Source: Alnus glutinosa
Taxonomy: Eukaryota; Streptophyta; Magnoliopsida; Fagales; Betulaceae
NCBI RefSeq assembly: GCF_958979055.1
Contig: NC_084896.1
Location: 4,464,001-4,528,000, forward strand
Direction of reading: 5' to 3'
Length of the DNA stretch: 64,000 nt
Shown here: positions 1 to 10,700 of the stretch, piece after piece
Position numbering within the stretch: position 1 is the stretch's first letter
How the letters are laid out: each line of letters begins with the position of its first letter
Notes under the pieces: model-generated
What the model saw: the letters and a program-made list of their open reading frames with translations, nothing else
Database searches by the model: none
Told to the model about the DNA's origin: nothing
Program-made: the position numbers and the translations under genes

Positions 1-246
1 AGCGTTTGGCAAAATCGCAGTTAAGCGTTTGGCAAAATCGCAGTTGAGCATTTAAAATCGCAAATTAGCCTTTAAAATTTCGCGTTTTCAAAAAAGCACC
101 ATCTCACCTGCGATTTAAAAAAGCAGATTTTTTTTTGCGTTTTCAAATCGCAATTTTTAAAAACACAGTTTCCAAACGATTTATGTTCTGCGATTTGATT
201 TGAAATCGCACTTATTGTTTACGAAATCGCAATCCCAAACGTACCT
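1..246 (+). repeat. MITE-like repeat, copy 1 (cut by window edge)
   Basis: The stretch is built from iterations of words such as gcgttt, aaatcgca and tttaaaatcg, and ends in tcgcaatcccaaacgtacc, a typical CCAAAC-type MITE terminus. It aligns along most of its length with the reverse complement of 4925-5193, so both belong to one dispersed family. The left end lies outside the window. It codes for nothing and sits downstream of SYF2. I cannot assign a transposase superfamily. Confidence 0.6.
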
Positions 247-1156
247 TAAGCCTTCTATTAGCTTCTAACTTCTTCTTCCAGCTAGGATGAGCTTGTGTCA
301 ATCTCTCCCAATTGGCTGATAAATTGAACAACCAAATGCAAAATTTCCAATCCTTGCTCGTTAAAATATTCATTAAGTTATTGAATTTACATCTTTTTAT
401 TATTTCTTTAACTTTTGAGATCAATGGTGATTTAACATGATAGCCGGTCAGCTTAGGCGCAACTTATATTGTAAAAGGTCCCACGAGGGGCAGGTGAGAA
501 CTAAGGTATGCAATAGGAAATAGGTTACATTTTTAAGAGCTCAATATAGCTTTTTTACTCGAAGGTGTGAACAATTCGTTTGTGTTTTGAAAATGATGCT
601 TCTGAAATTTCAATGGTATGCAAAATTGCAAACCCATCTAATTTCCTGTCACATTTGTAAACTGCGACTCTGTTTTTTTCTTTTTTTTGGACGTCCCTCA
701 TGGTCGTCACTAGGAAGGAATTCCAGCCGCTTGAATGTCAACTCAAGGATTAAGGCCCTGGGTAATTTAAGATGGGACATTAATCTTTCTTTTAAATTGA
801 CCAAAATCTAATTACCTCATTGCTAAGCGCATGGAACATGGTCAATGATGGGTGTCATCAGAAGCATTCACATATGTAGGGATACGAGATAAAACTTCAA
901 ATGTCAAACACGTCGTACACAACATGGAAATGCTGTAACAGACCCTGGGGCTGGAAGGCGGTTCAAATTTAACTGGATTTCATTTGAAATTTTTGCACGA
1001 GTTCAATCCATCCAACTTCACTATTTAGTTTAGGAGAACCTGATTTCCCACATTTCAGTCAATGGAATATCATTTAATCCATTGGGCAGACAGAAAGAGT
1101 TGTACACAATAAGACAAAAACATCAGAATACAGTTCGTTACTGTAGGCAATTACCT
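247..1156 (-). other. SYF2 downstream region with possible 3' UTR intron
   Basis: No coding region is supported here. On the minus strand the SYF2 stop codon is followed two bases later by a good splice donor (AAAG|GTAATTGCC). A plausible acceptor lies near 945 (ccttccagccccag). SYF2 may therefore carry a 3' UTR intron, with the end of the transcript between about 500 and 940. This is inferred from splice-site shape only. Confidence 0.35.
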
Positions 1157-3876
1157 TTAGTCAGGCAATGCAGTTCCTCGCTCGAGATTGTTTTTAATCT
1201 CTAGTGTGTATTTACCAAAGGCTCGTTCAATCTTCTTGTTGAAATGCTCATTACGGTCGTTGATCGAGTCAATATCCTTCTCCTCATGGAACCTCCTCCT
1301 CCTGCTAAATGACTTGCGTTTCTCATCCCGGTCCTTGAGTTCCTTCACCATCCTATCAATCTTTTCCTCTGAGGTCTTTGCTGCCTGCGAGATGAAGGAA
1401 AAATCATAGCTTAAGTCCCCTACTATAAGCCAGATCATTTTTTTTTTTTTGGGTGAGTTACTATAACTCTATAAGCCAGATCTACCACAGGAAGCATTGC
1501 ATTTATTCAACAAAATTGTACCTTCCCATATTGGAGACTTGAAGCATCACGGTAGAACTCTGGATCAGCTTCTTTCATTCTGTTATATTCTTCCAAATCG
1601 ACCTCAACATTCTTTGTCCGCTTTTTATAGGCATCGTACAAAGTTTTCTGATTGAAAACTGTAAAAACAATATGCGTTAGCTTCATTCTCAAAGAAATAT
1701 ATGTTCCCTACATCACTCATGTTCCTTCAAGTTCTTTTTTGTTAAGTATCAATTTATGTATTTTAGAGAAGAAAAAGAAGATTAAGACATGATTCTGTAA
1801 TCATCAGACTACAACAAATGTAACCTGTCTAAACATTAACAAGAGGTAATGCCATCATTCTGATATTGTGAAGTTAAAGACTATAATTCCAATGCAATTT
1901 CAATTTGATAAAGCTCCTAGGACGAGCAGCAGAATTCCTTGACTGAGTTCCTCAATCTACGTCCTTCTAATGGTGCATCCATGATGCTAGAGAAGTATTC
2001 TCATGCGTGTGTTTTTTTTTCTTTTCTCCTTTTTTTTTTTTTTTTTAATAAATTTATTTATTTTTAATGACAAGAAACCCCTCCAAGGTAGGGCCATTTC
2101 GTGTACCCACCCCTATAAGGTAAACCTCGGATCCGTATAAAGCCCCCACTGCACACGGATCGGATAATACTCTGGTTTCACCAGCGGGCTGGCCCCAAAG
2201 AATTATTTGCTCTCAAAGGGATTTCAACCTTAGACCTCATGGGACTATCACAAAGACCAATGCCTTTACCATTTGAGCCAACACCTTAGGGTTACGTGTG
2301 CCATTTCTAAAGCCCATATAAATGTGTCCCTATTCTATAATCTCAACAAGCAGAAACAACTTGATAGTAACACACATTTATTAATTGTGTTCACAGCTTA
2401 TTATTTGTTCCAAGATTCATACAAGTCAATAAAGGTAAATGAAATTTGAGTCTGTATGAACCTAAGGCAGACATGCATAATTTAAAAGCGTAAATTTATA
2501 TATAAACATACCATCCCAACCATAGGGAGCAGGATCCTTCTCCCATTTCTTATATTTTGATTCTGCAGCCTCTTGTGTATCTAGCATATAAGCCTTTGTC
2601 ATATCCAGACCATTAGCATCTAGAAGTTTGCCAATTTTTTTCTTCCTCTCGTCAATCCATTTTTGCTTAGATATACCCCTCGACTCAGTTGGAGCTTCCA
2701 TTCTTTTCTTTTCAGCTGCTATTTCTTTTTGATTGTCGCTTTTTGCCTTCATCTGCCATCACACAGCCATAAGCCAATTTAATTTCAAAAGGTTTATAAA
2801 TAATTACAATAGTAAACATTATAGAACTATTCTTTTTTTTTTTTTTCCTCTTAAATCCAATCAATTTTAGAACACGAGCTTATTTATTAAAGCTAAAGAC
2901 AACCTCACCATCTTATTTCTCAACTCCCACAATTTCTTCTTCCTCCCTGTGAGTTTTGTGACATCTTCTATGTTCTCCTCGACAGGATAGTCTTTATCAC
3001 CATCAGCATGATCTTCAAAATCTTGTCTGTCATCATGAAGATCCTCATCCTGCTCTAGAGCACCAGAGTTGGACTGACCACTCAAACCACTAGCTTGCAC
3101 TACATCTGATAGAAGTACCAAGGTTAAGGGACGTAGAACTCCATGCAATACGCATAATGACATAGCAATACATTATGGTTAAAAACCTAGAATCTTGCAA
3201 ATGACATACTATACTCGAATATCAATTTAGAATCCTAAATGTGAATATTTTAAGAATTAGGCAATGTTATAGACTAAGTGGGGCAGAGCTCTAGATAAAA
3301 AGAAAAATAGAGAAATACTAACAAAATAGATAACTAATATAAATCCCTAATCTGCCTTGAACGATGATAAAAATTTAGACACTTATAATGTCCCAAAGAA
3401 TGGGTCCCACAAGGATCAGATCATGCAATCAGCATAGCCCTTAAACATCGTGAAGATGAAAGTATACCTAATTTTTCAAACAATACTGGGCTGCAAGGAC
3501 CAAGAAAACATTGACAGGTTCCCTAAGGCAAACCTCAAAAACTAAACTACAACAAAGGTAGTGCTGAAAACTCAAGGAAGCTTTAACCCCTATAACAAAA
3601 GTAACGCTGAAACTCAAGGAAGCTTTAACCCCTAGTTACCGATAACCAGAGGGGAAATCTGGAAACAGAGAGACAAATATCATAATGTTCAAGCTCATAA
3701 CGATTAGAGTTACTTAACAATCAAGATAGAAAATAAAGAGGATATAGATGACCTGCTTCCTTTTGCTCCATCCAAGCCTTGGATTCAGCAATGATTTTGA
3801 AGCAGTATTCACTGCATTCATGATAAGGATTCGATGCATTCCTGCAATCCCGGTGCACTCCTCTTTCGTCAGTCAT
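1157..3876 (-). CDS. SYF2: Pre-mRNA-splicing factor SYF2 (GCIP-interacting family)
   Basis: SYF2 is a small coiled-coil subunit of the NineTeen/Prp19-associated spliceosome and works in the nucleus. Five coding exons on the minus strand join in frame: 3876-3753, 3105-2909, 2752-2512, 1658-1522 and 1384-1157, giving 308 residues, about the usual plant length. Family hallmarks are KQKWIDERKKKIGKLL in exon 3, GWDVFNQKTLYDAYKKRTKN across the exon 3/4 join, EADPEFYRDASSLQYGK, and the basic SFSRRRRFHEEKDIDSIND near the C-terminus. The start is the ATG at 3876, just after a 5' UTR acceptor. Exon 1 encodes a separate Cys/His segment (C11, H19, C21, C25; NPYHEC) not found in the animal protein as I remember it, and shared with the PEARLI-4 gene about 9 kb away. 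Exon 2 is acidic. Intron 3 holds a SINE. No frame breaks are seen. Confidence 0.95.
2029..2300 (-). repeat. tRNA-derived SINE in SYF2 intron 3
   Basis: On the minus strand the unit opens with ggtgttggctcaaatggtaa, which carries a Pol III box A (tggctcaaatgg, at 2280-2269). About 40 bases later comes a box B-like aggttgaaatccc (2230-2218). The body ends in an A-rich tail, seen as the T run at 2029-2046 on the plus strand. This is the plan of a plant tRNA-derived SINE, resembling the Au type. It lies in the sense direction within the intron between exons 2512-2752 and 1522-1658. I did not find a clear target duplication. Confidence 0.75.
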
Positions 3877-4620
3877 CTTTATCCTGCGCTCACCTCCTAC
3901 TATACCACTTCAGTTACCTGAATAAAACAGTTCAATCATTAAATCTTTATTCGCATTCGTGTAACCAAAACCCACCACATAGAAGAACTCTTTCCTAACC
4001 AATTAACATTATAAGTCGAAAATTGACCATGCCGCAAGGCTTCAAATACTACGTTCTTATTATTTCTAAAATTCAATCTTGAATTACAAAGGGAGTTCCA
4101 ATTACTGCATATAAAACTATACATGTGCGTGTGCTTTTTTACTATAAACACTATAAGGCTGTCTTGAGTAACAACCATATATACGAAATCGCACAAAGAT
4201 CCGAACAATTTCACTAATCCTGTGTTCCGTTCCAGGGAAAACCGAAAGGAAAGAGCGAGAAAAATTCGAAGTTCTACAAAATTCCGCTTTCCAATACCCC
4301 AGGAAACAAAGAAACAATCAAGTAAGCATGTAAGACATTTGAGCTGACTATCTTATTCAATTACATAACCAAAAAGAAACAGAAAGATAGAAACTTCGTT
4401 TCCCCCTTTATTTTCCAGTCTTTTCCCAGTGACCAAACAAGCATTAAAAACTAAAAACCTAAACAAACCCTAGAAAACCAACTTAAATCTCAACAAATAA
4501 ATTGCCTCGATTGCACAAAGATGAAAGGGACGAACCTGTGAAGGAAATTTGCTTCGATTACAGAGCGCGCTCTCTGGAAGTTTTGTTTTGGAAAAGAGGA
4601 ATGAAGATTGGGAAGTGAAA
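3877..4620 (-). promoter_or_regulatory. SYF2 5' UTR, leader intron and promoter side
   Basis: The coding start is preceded by a leader segment whose acceptor reads gttttattcag near 3917. A donor (ttcacag|gttcgtccc) lies near 4541, so the leader probably holds an intron of about 620 bases and a first non-coding exon near 4541-4620. The first coding exon of the PEARLI-4 gene has the same arrangement (leader acceptor just upstream of the ATG). No core promoter motif could be assigned with confidence. Confidence 0.5.
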
Positions 4621-4924
4621 ATCGCGAATTAGAGGAACGTGTATGGAATTGTTGTAATTGCTGCAAAATACTGGGGCTTGTATAGTATAGTCATTGAAAC
4701 TTGGAACACTTCGAGTTGGGCCCTCGGGTCGGGTTCTACGTCCAATTTGGGTACAACCATTTTGGACCGTTCTTGGAGCATTTCTATTGATATAAATTTA
4801 GAAGAAAAATGAAAAATCAATTCTTATGGTTTACTTGATTTACAGTTACAATAAATTTAGAGGTCCTCGAGTATGCCAAAAAAAAAAAAACAAATCACTC
4901 CCTGACTATATCTATTTAATTTTT

Positions 4925-5193
4925 AAACCAAATCGCAGAATATAAATCGTTTGGGAACTGCGTTTTTAAAAATTACGATTTGAAAAAGCAGAAAATCTGT
5001 TTTTTCAAATTACAGGTAAGATAGTGCTTTTTTGAAAACGCATAATTTTAAAGGTTAATTTGCGATTTTAAATGCTAAACTGTGATTTTGCCAAACGCTT
5101 AACTGCGTTTTTAAAAATCATTTTTTTCAAATCGCACATTTTAAAATCGTGATTTTAAATCGCACTTTTTAAAATCGTAAACCCAAACAGACC
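4925..5193 (-). repeat. MITE-like repeat, copy 2, flanked by 19-bp direct repeat
   Basis: The reverse complement begins gtctgtttgggtttacgatt and then follows the same order of words as the repeat at 1-246, so the two copies face each other across SYF2. An exact 19-base direct repeat, ctatatctatttaattttt, flanks it at 4906-4924 and 5194-5212. Compared with copy 1, the end next to 4925 is shortened. The long duplication is unusual for a DNA-transposon MITE. Confidence 0.6.
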
Positions 5194-5543
5194 CTATATC
5201 TATTTAATTTTTTTTATTAGTTTTTTTATGGGTTGTTATAAATAATATCAAAATTAAAGTAAAATTATTTTAAAGACTATTTCAATAAAGTAGAAAAGTT
5301 TTAAAAAGTGGGAGGTGGCTTTTAAGGTGTTTTTGAAATGTTGGTGGTTAAAATAAAAACATAAATTTTGAGTTCAAATCCAACTTCTATAATTTATTTA
5401 ATTTTAATTAAATATTTTACGTATTGCACCTCACTTGTTGATAGATGATTTCGTTTAGGAAGTTGATGAGAGTGAAATATAATTGCTTGATCAAAACTAT
5501 TGAGTTCTACTGTAAGTGCGAATAGAAAAATTGAAAACAGAGG

Positions 5544-6840
5544 CGGTTGGCAATTTGGGTTCACCGGTCGGGTTCGTGTCAACCCGACTGACCCGATTAC
5601 ATAAACGGGTCTGACACGAACCCGACCCGATTATTAATCAGGTTGTGACACGCGACCCGAACACGACTCGATTAATAATCGGGTAACCCGAACACGACCC
5701 GACAAACACGACTAATAAACGTGCCACCCGTTTACCCGACATGACACGACCCGACCCGACCTGGCCCGACATCAATTTCAATTGTTTCAACCTTCAATTG
5801 GTTTGGTGTGACATCCGAAAGCAATTTATTAGTACTTAGAGAGGAATGGTTCTTTCTTTCACATTACAGTGCATTTCACAGGTAAAATTTATGATCCAGA
5901 TCCTTGGTTGCATACACAAGCGTAGATATATGAATTCACAATCCAAATATAGAAATCATCAAATCAGAAGGAAGTATAGAAAGCATCAGCTCTATATATA
6001 TGTATACTTCCACAGCTAGCAAGCTGGTCAGCACAATATAATCATGTGCTCCATTTGATTCCCATATTCTGAGTTTGAGAAGCGAAGCAGTTGAGGAAGA
6101 AAGAGAAGAGACGCACCTTGTACCAAGTGACAGAGAGAGAGAGAGTAGAACCACACAAAAACAAAACAAAACAAAACACCAATCGATCAAGCCATAACCG
6201 ACCCTTACCACCGAAATCAACACCCAAAAATCCCCAAATCAAAAACCTTAATTCAATTCAGTCCTCTGACTCTCCAACCGAAACAGGGGAAGAAAAATCA
6301 AATTAATAGACAACCCACAATATTTTCCTTTAAACACCATTCGGTTAGAGCTTCTTCAACCAACCAATCAAACCTAAATCTCAAAAGGAAACCAAACCAA
6401 CACCCATACCTTGAGGAGGAACTGAAAAGTTTGGCGTAGAAAGAGCCAAAGAGGGGGAAAATCGGAAAACTGAAAAGGCCGGATCACGAATGGTTGACGG
6501 TCGCGCCGGTCGGGCGTGCGGAGTGCGGCGGGCGGGCGGGCGACGGGAGGGCGGGCGGAGTGCGGCCGGAGGGCGACGGGCTAGGCTAGGGTTCCACCGT
6601 TTCGGCCCTTTCTCACTTCTCAGAATCTCAGTTTCTCCTTTCGGGTTAGTCGGGCTAGACTGTTAGAGTGTTAGACAATTAGAGTTTTGCCGTTTTGGAG
6701 TCTTAGACAGTTAGACTAGTTTTTTTTTTTTTTTTTAACTTAACCGGGTCAACCCGATTACAGTAAACCCTAACCCTATTTTCTCGTGTCGTGTCGTGTT
6801 CGTGTCGGGTTCGCGGGTCGTGTCAAAAATTCTCAACCCT
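5544..6840. mobile_element. Non-autonomous hAT-like element, 1.3 kb
   Basis: An exact 8-bp target duplication AACAGAGG (5536-5543 and 6841-6848) bounds the unit. The ends are imperfect inverted repeats: cggttggcaatttgggtt on the left, agggttgagaatttttga as the reverse complement of the right. Both terminal regions are rich in gggtcgggttcgtgtc-type words. The middle contains a GC-rich block (about 6490-6600, ggcgggcgggcg-like). No transposase reading frame is present. The duplication length and termini fit the hAT superfamily. A related element lies at 51376-52856. Confidence 0.8.
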
Positions 6841-7079
6841 AACAGAGGGGATCTGATTGCCACCATTTAGTTGGGAAGCAAGAAATACAAGAGGGGAAAA
6901 GATAAAAGATGAGGAATACAAATATGTTACGATCTCAAGTGTTTCACATTGATTGAGTACAATATTTTTAAAGAGTGAATTCTATCTGAAATTCGTTATA
7001 GGACTTAAGAATAGAATAGAGATAAAAGATGAGGAATGCAAATAAGATGGTAGTGTATAATGAGGAGAAATGATATTTA

Positions 7080-7645
7080 TGCTCCGTTTATTTCGACGTA
7101 AAATAATTTTTATAGTAAAATATGTTCATCGAAATCATTTTTTCATGATTTCTCAGAAAATATTTTTCGGCGTTTGGCTTGTAAGAAAAAATACCAACGG
7201 CGAAAAATCACCGATGACGAGATTCCGTCACTAGCCAGCAAGATTCTGGCCACTTACACCGGAATCCGGCGGCAATGGCCAGATTCCGATTAGTTTCGTC
7301 GGAATCTGGCACAGTACGGCTGAATTATGGAGAAACTGACCAGATTCCGACCGTACTAGCTAGATTCTAGCCAAAATGACCAGAATCTAGCACAATACAA
7401 CCAGATTCCGGCAGTAGATTTTAGCTACCAACAACCCAGCGGTTGCGGATTCCCATAAATGTGCCTTCAAGAATGAAAAGTTTAAATTCAAAAAACGATT
7501 TATGTTTACTTTTCCAAAAATTAAAGAAGTTTTTATGGTTAAATTGAAAATGATTTTTATTGACTATCATTTTCGGTTACACCAAACACCAAAAAATACA
7601 GAAAATATTTTCTAAAAAATATTTTACGCTCAAACAAACAGAGCA
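7080..7645. mobile_element. Harbinger-like MITE, copy 1
   Basis: The termini are inverted repeats: tgctccgtttatttcgacgt on the left and aaacaaacagagca on the right. TTA duplications lie on both sides (7077-7079 and 7646-7648), the 3-bp TWA type of PIF/Harbinger. The interior repeats gattccg, gaatctgg and ccagattcc words many times in both orientations. A longer, better preserved relative lies at 57342-58098. There is no coding capacity. Confidence 0.75.
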
Positions 7646-7785
7646 TTAGTAATTTAAGTAAAGCCTCAAATCCATTTATTTCATATTGTATTACAACATG
7701 CAAATATATGACGTCCTAGTTTATGGTGTTCTATTGCAAATATATTGTATTACAACATGAAACCTTTTGGTTGTTCACTGTTGCA

Positions 7786-10700
7786 TCACAAAAGTTCATC
7801 TAATAAGGATTTGCCCTGAAAATTTTCTACCTTGGACCTTATAGACGAAATAGTCTCATTGAACTGGGAAGCTTTGAGCTCAAGCTCACTCAACTGAGCT
7901 CTGGTTTTAGCTACCCGTTTCTTGGCAGTGGCAATCTCTTTTTCTTTGAGGGAAAGATCTTCCATTTGAGATGCTAGTTCTTTCCTTTTTGCTTCCAACT
8001 CAGTGTCACAGTTTGTCTTTGCTGACTCAATGGCTCGGTGCTGGCTGATGAGTTCAACATCTCTTGTGATCTCATTGATTACGCCTCGCAGCCAGCTGAC
8101 ATCAATTTGAGCAGATTCTACATCCTTAAGAATTGCTGAAAGTTCTTTGATTTTGGGCTTGGTCAGATGTATAACTGAACTGGATTGTAGCTCCTTGACC
8201 ACAGAGCACACACACTCCAGATAATAAGAGCGCACGGACAATGATTCTAACTGGCAGCTTGCAGTTATGTCTCCATACTTGTCAAAGATAGACTGCAGAA
8301 TGGAAGCTGAGCTTTCTTTTACATGATATCTTCCGACGGAGACACAGGAATCAGAAACTACAGATTGGATCTCTTCCTCATCGCTGCCTTCTAAAGCAGT
8401 GGCAATACCAGAGAAACTGAAGCTCATGGTCTCGGTAGCTGAAGCAGCGCCATGTTCTCTCATGTCATCAAGAACAGGATTAGGAACAGTACCGTTATGT
8501 GAAGCACGGAGCTTTTCTGAAGCAGCACCATGTTCTCCCTTGTCATCAAGAATAGGCTTACGAACACCGTTATGTGAAGCATGGAGCTTTTCATCCTCTT
8601 TCTGATTGTTTGGTGTTTCTCCAGAGATGTGGTTACCATTTCTCTTCGGAGTGTCTGTGGAACTGTCAGGCTGTCACCACGAGAGAGGAGTCAAATGGAT
8701 ACAATATAAAAAACAGGGGATTGATAACATGTGTGATGTGTGCTAATCATCCAACCAAAAGGGAAAAGAAACAAAGAAAGAAAACATTCGTGTACATGAG
8801 AGAGAGAGAGAGAGAATATGCACCAGTGTAAGAATTCCAGAGGTAGGCACTGCTTGAGAGGATTTGACTTGGACCTTGTTGAGAAAAGGATATTGGGCAT
8901 AAGTTTCTTTAGCATGAATATGAGGAAAATCCTCACCATCTTCTACTTCCACCTTTGTCTTAGAAGCAAAACCAGAAGGGTAAACTGCGTTTGGAGAAAT
9001 CACTCTGTCATGCACTTGTGGGGAATTTGGCCGGGAACTTTCCTTCTTTCTCCTGCCAAAACTTCTGGAAACATCAAGGATGACGGAGCCTGCAATTACA
9101 AAGAAATGTATTTAGGAACCAATTATCATATCATGTAGATGTGGATGCACTGTGTGAGAAGAGATGAACGACTCAAGTTAAGTATCATCTATATTTTCCC
9201 TGTCCAATGGTATATTCTAATTAGCAAGGCAGACTCCTAATCACAATTCTGCAATATAGAAGGTTTTTAGAGGACAAGGAAAGGTGGCATAAATTTCATG
9301 GATTGGTGAATCAAAAGATTACAGTATCATGCCTCATCATGGTCTCCTCCTCCCTAATAGTTCTTAATGAATGATCTTGAATATCATTATAATATAAATC
9401 TCAAGTAGAACTCACTATTGAAAATCGGCTAGAAAGAGGAGGGTGCCTAAGATAAGAGCATATAGACACGGTTAAGATTACACTTAAACCATGACAGACA
9501 CTTAGGAGCGTAACATATCACCATGCTCCGCAGTTGACGTCCATGGCGGCTCACTTTATCGACACTGACTCGATGATAGTAATTATCTCTCTTGGCAACT
9601 CCATTCATCTATCAGTATTCTCAATGACTTAACATTATGACCATACATAATATCAACACATTTTAATCCAACCCCCTCCATGACTCGAGTACAAAGTCGC
9701 AACTTACTCGATCCCCATACTCGACGAGCTGCGTCCAATCTCATACACGACATGATGGTTGGCTCTAATACTAAATGATACAAACCTCAGGTAGAACTCA
9801 ACTTCGAAAAAAGCGGCTTGCAAGGAGAGGATACCAAAGAACTTATATACATATAGTTAAGATTGCACATAAACCATGTGGGACACTTATAATCATTACA
9901 CATTACATCTCAATGAATGAAAAATTGTTGTTGAATTCCAAAAACAATCAAAGAAGAGGTGGCAAAACTTACACTAAATCACGTAGATCTATTAGACCAA
10001 TTGCATTTTTAAGATTATCAAAAGAAAAAATTATCATTTTTGTTAAACCTAAGCAACATCGAAGGATGAAGGAAACTTCAGAAAAAAAGATGTTTTGCCT
10101 GCAATTCAACAAATCTAAGAGAGCAAAGAAAGCCTGAGAAAAGAAGAAAAGGGTGGTAGTGAGGAAAAGCGTATGAAACAACTAAATTACCCCCATAAAC
10201 TTTAACTCAGTGCAACTCAGATCCTATTTTGAAGTTTCAAATTGTATTTTAACTATGTGGTAATTTAGTTGTTTCATATGCTTTTCTATCCAACTTAATG
10301 GCTGATTTGGATGGAGATTTAACTGTGGGGTAATTTAACCGTTTCATATTTCCATCCAACTTAACAACTGATTTGACATCGAAACTTCAAAATAGGATCC
10401 GAGTTGCATTGAGTTAAAGTTTATAGAAATAAATTACACATGGGTAGCAGTTTACAGGGGAACTGCCCATCAGAGTTATTCTACATCAGGCTGCTCATAA
10501 GGCTCATGAAATACATCAGGTCGTTTCCATAGTTCTCCTTGATTCATAGATCACCCAACAGGCGAGTGGATCTTTTTCCTACATACTTCCACCTTCTCAA
10601 TGCTTTCCCTCCTTCATTTGTTTCTCCTACGGGTCCTTCATATTATTTCGTAAGTCCTTGCTGCTATGCTCTTTCTATTGCGGATCATTTATTTAGGAGA

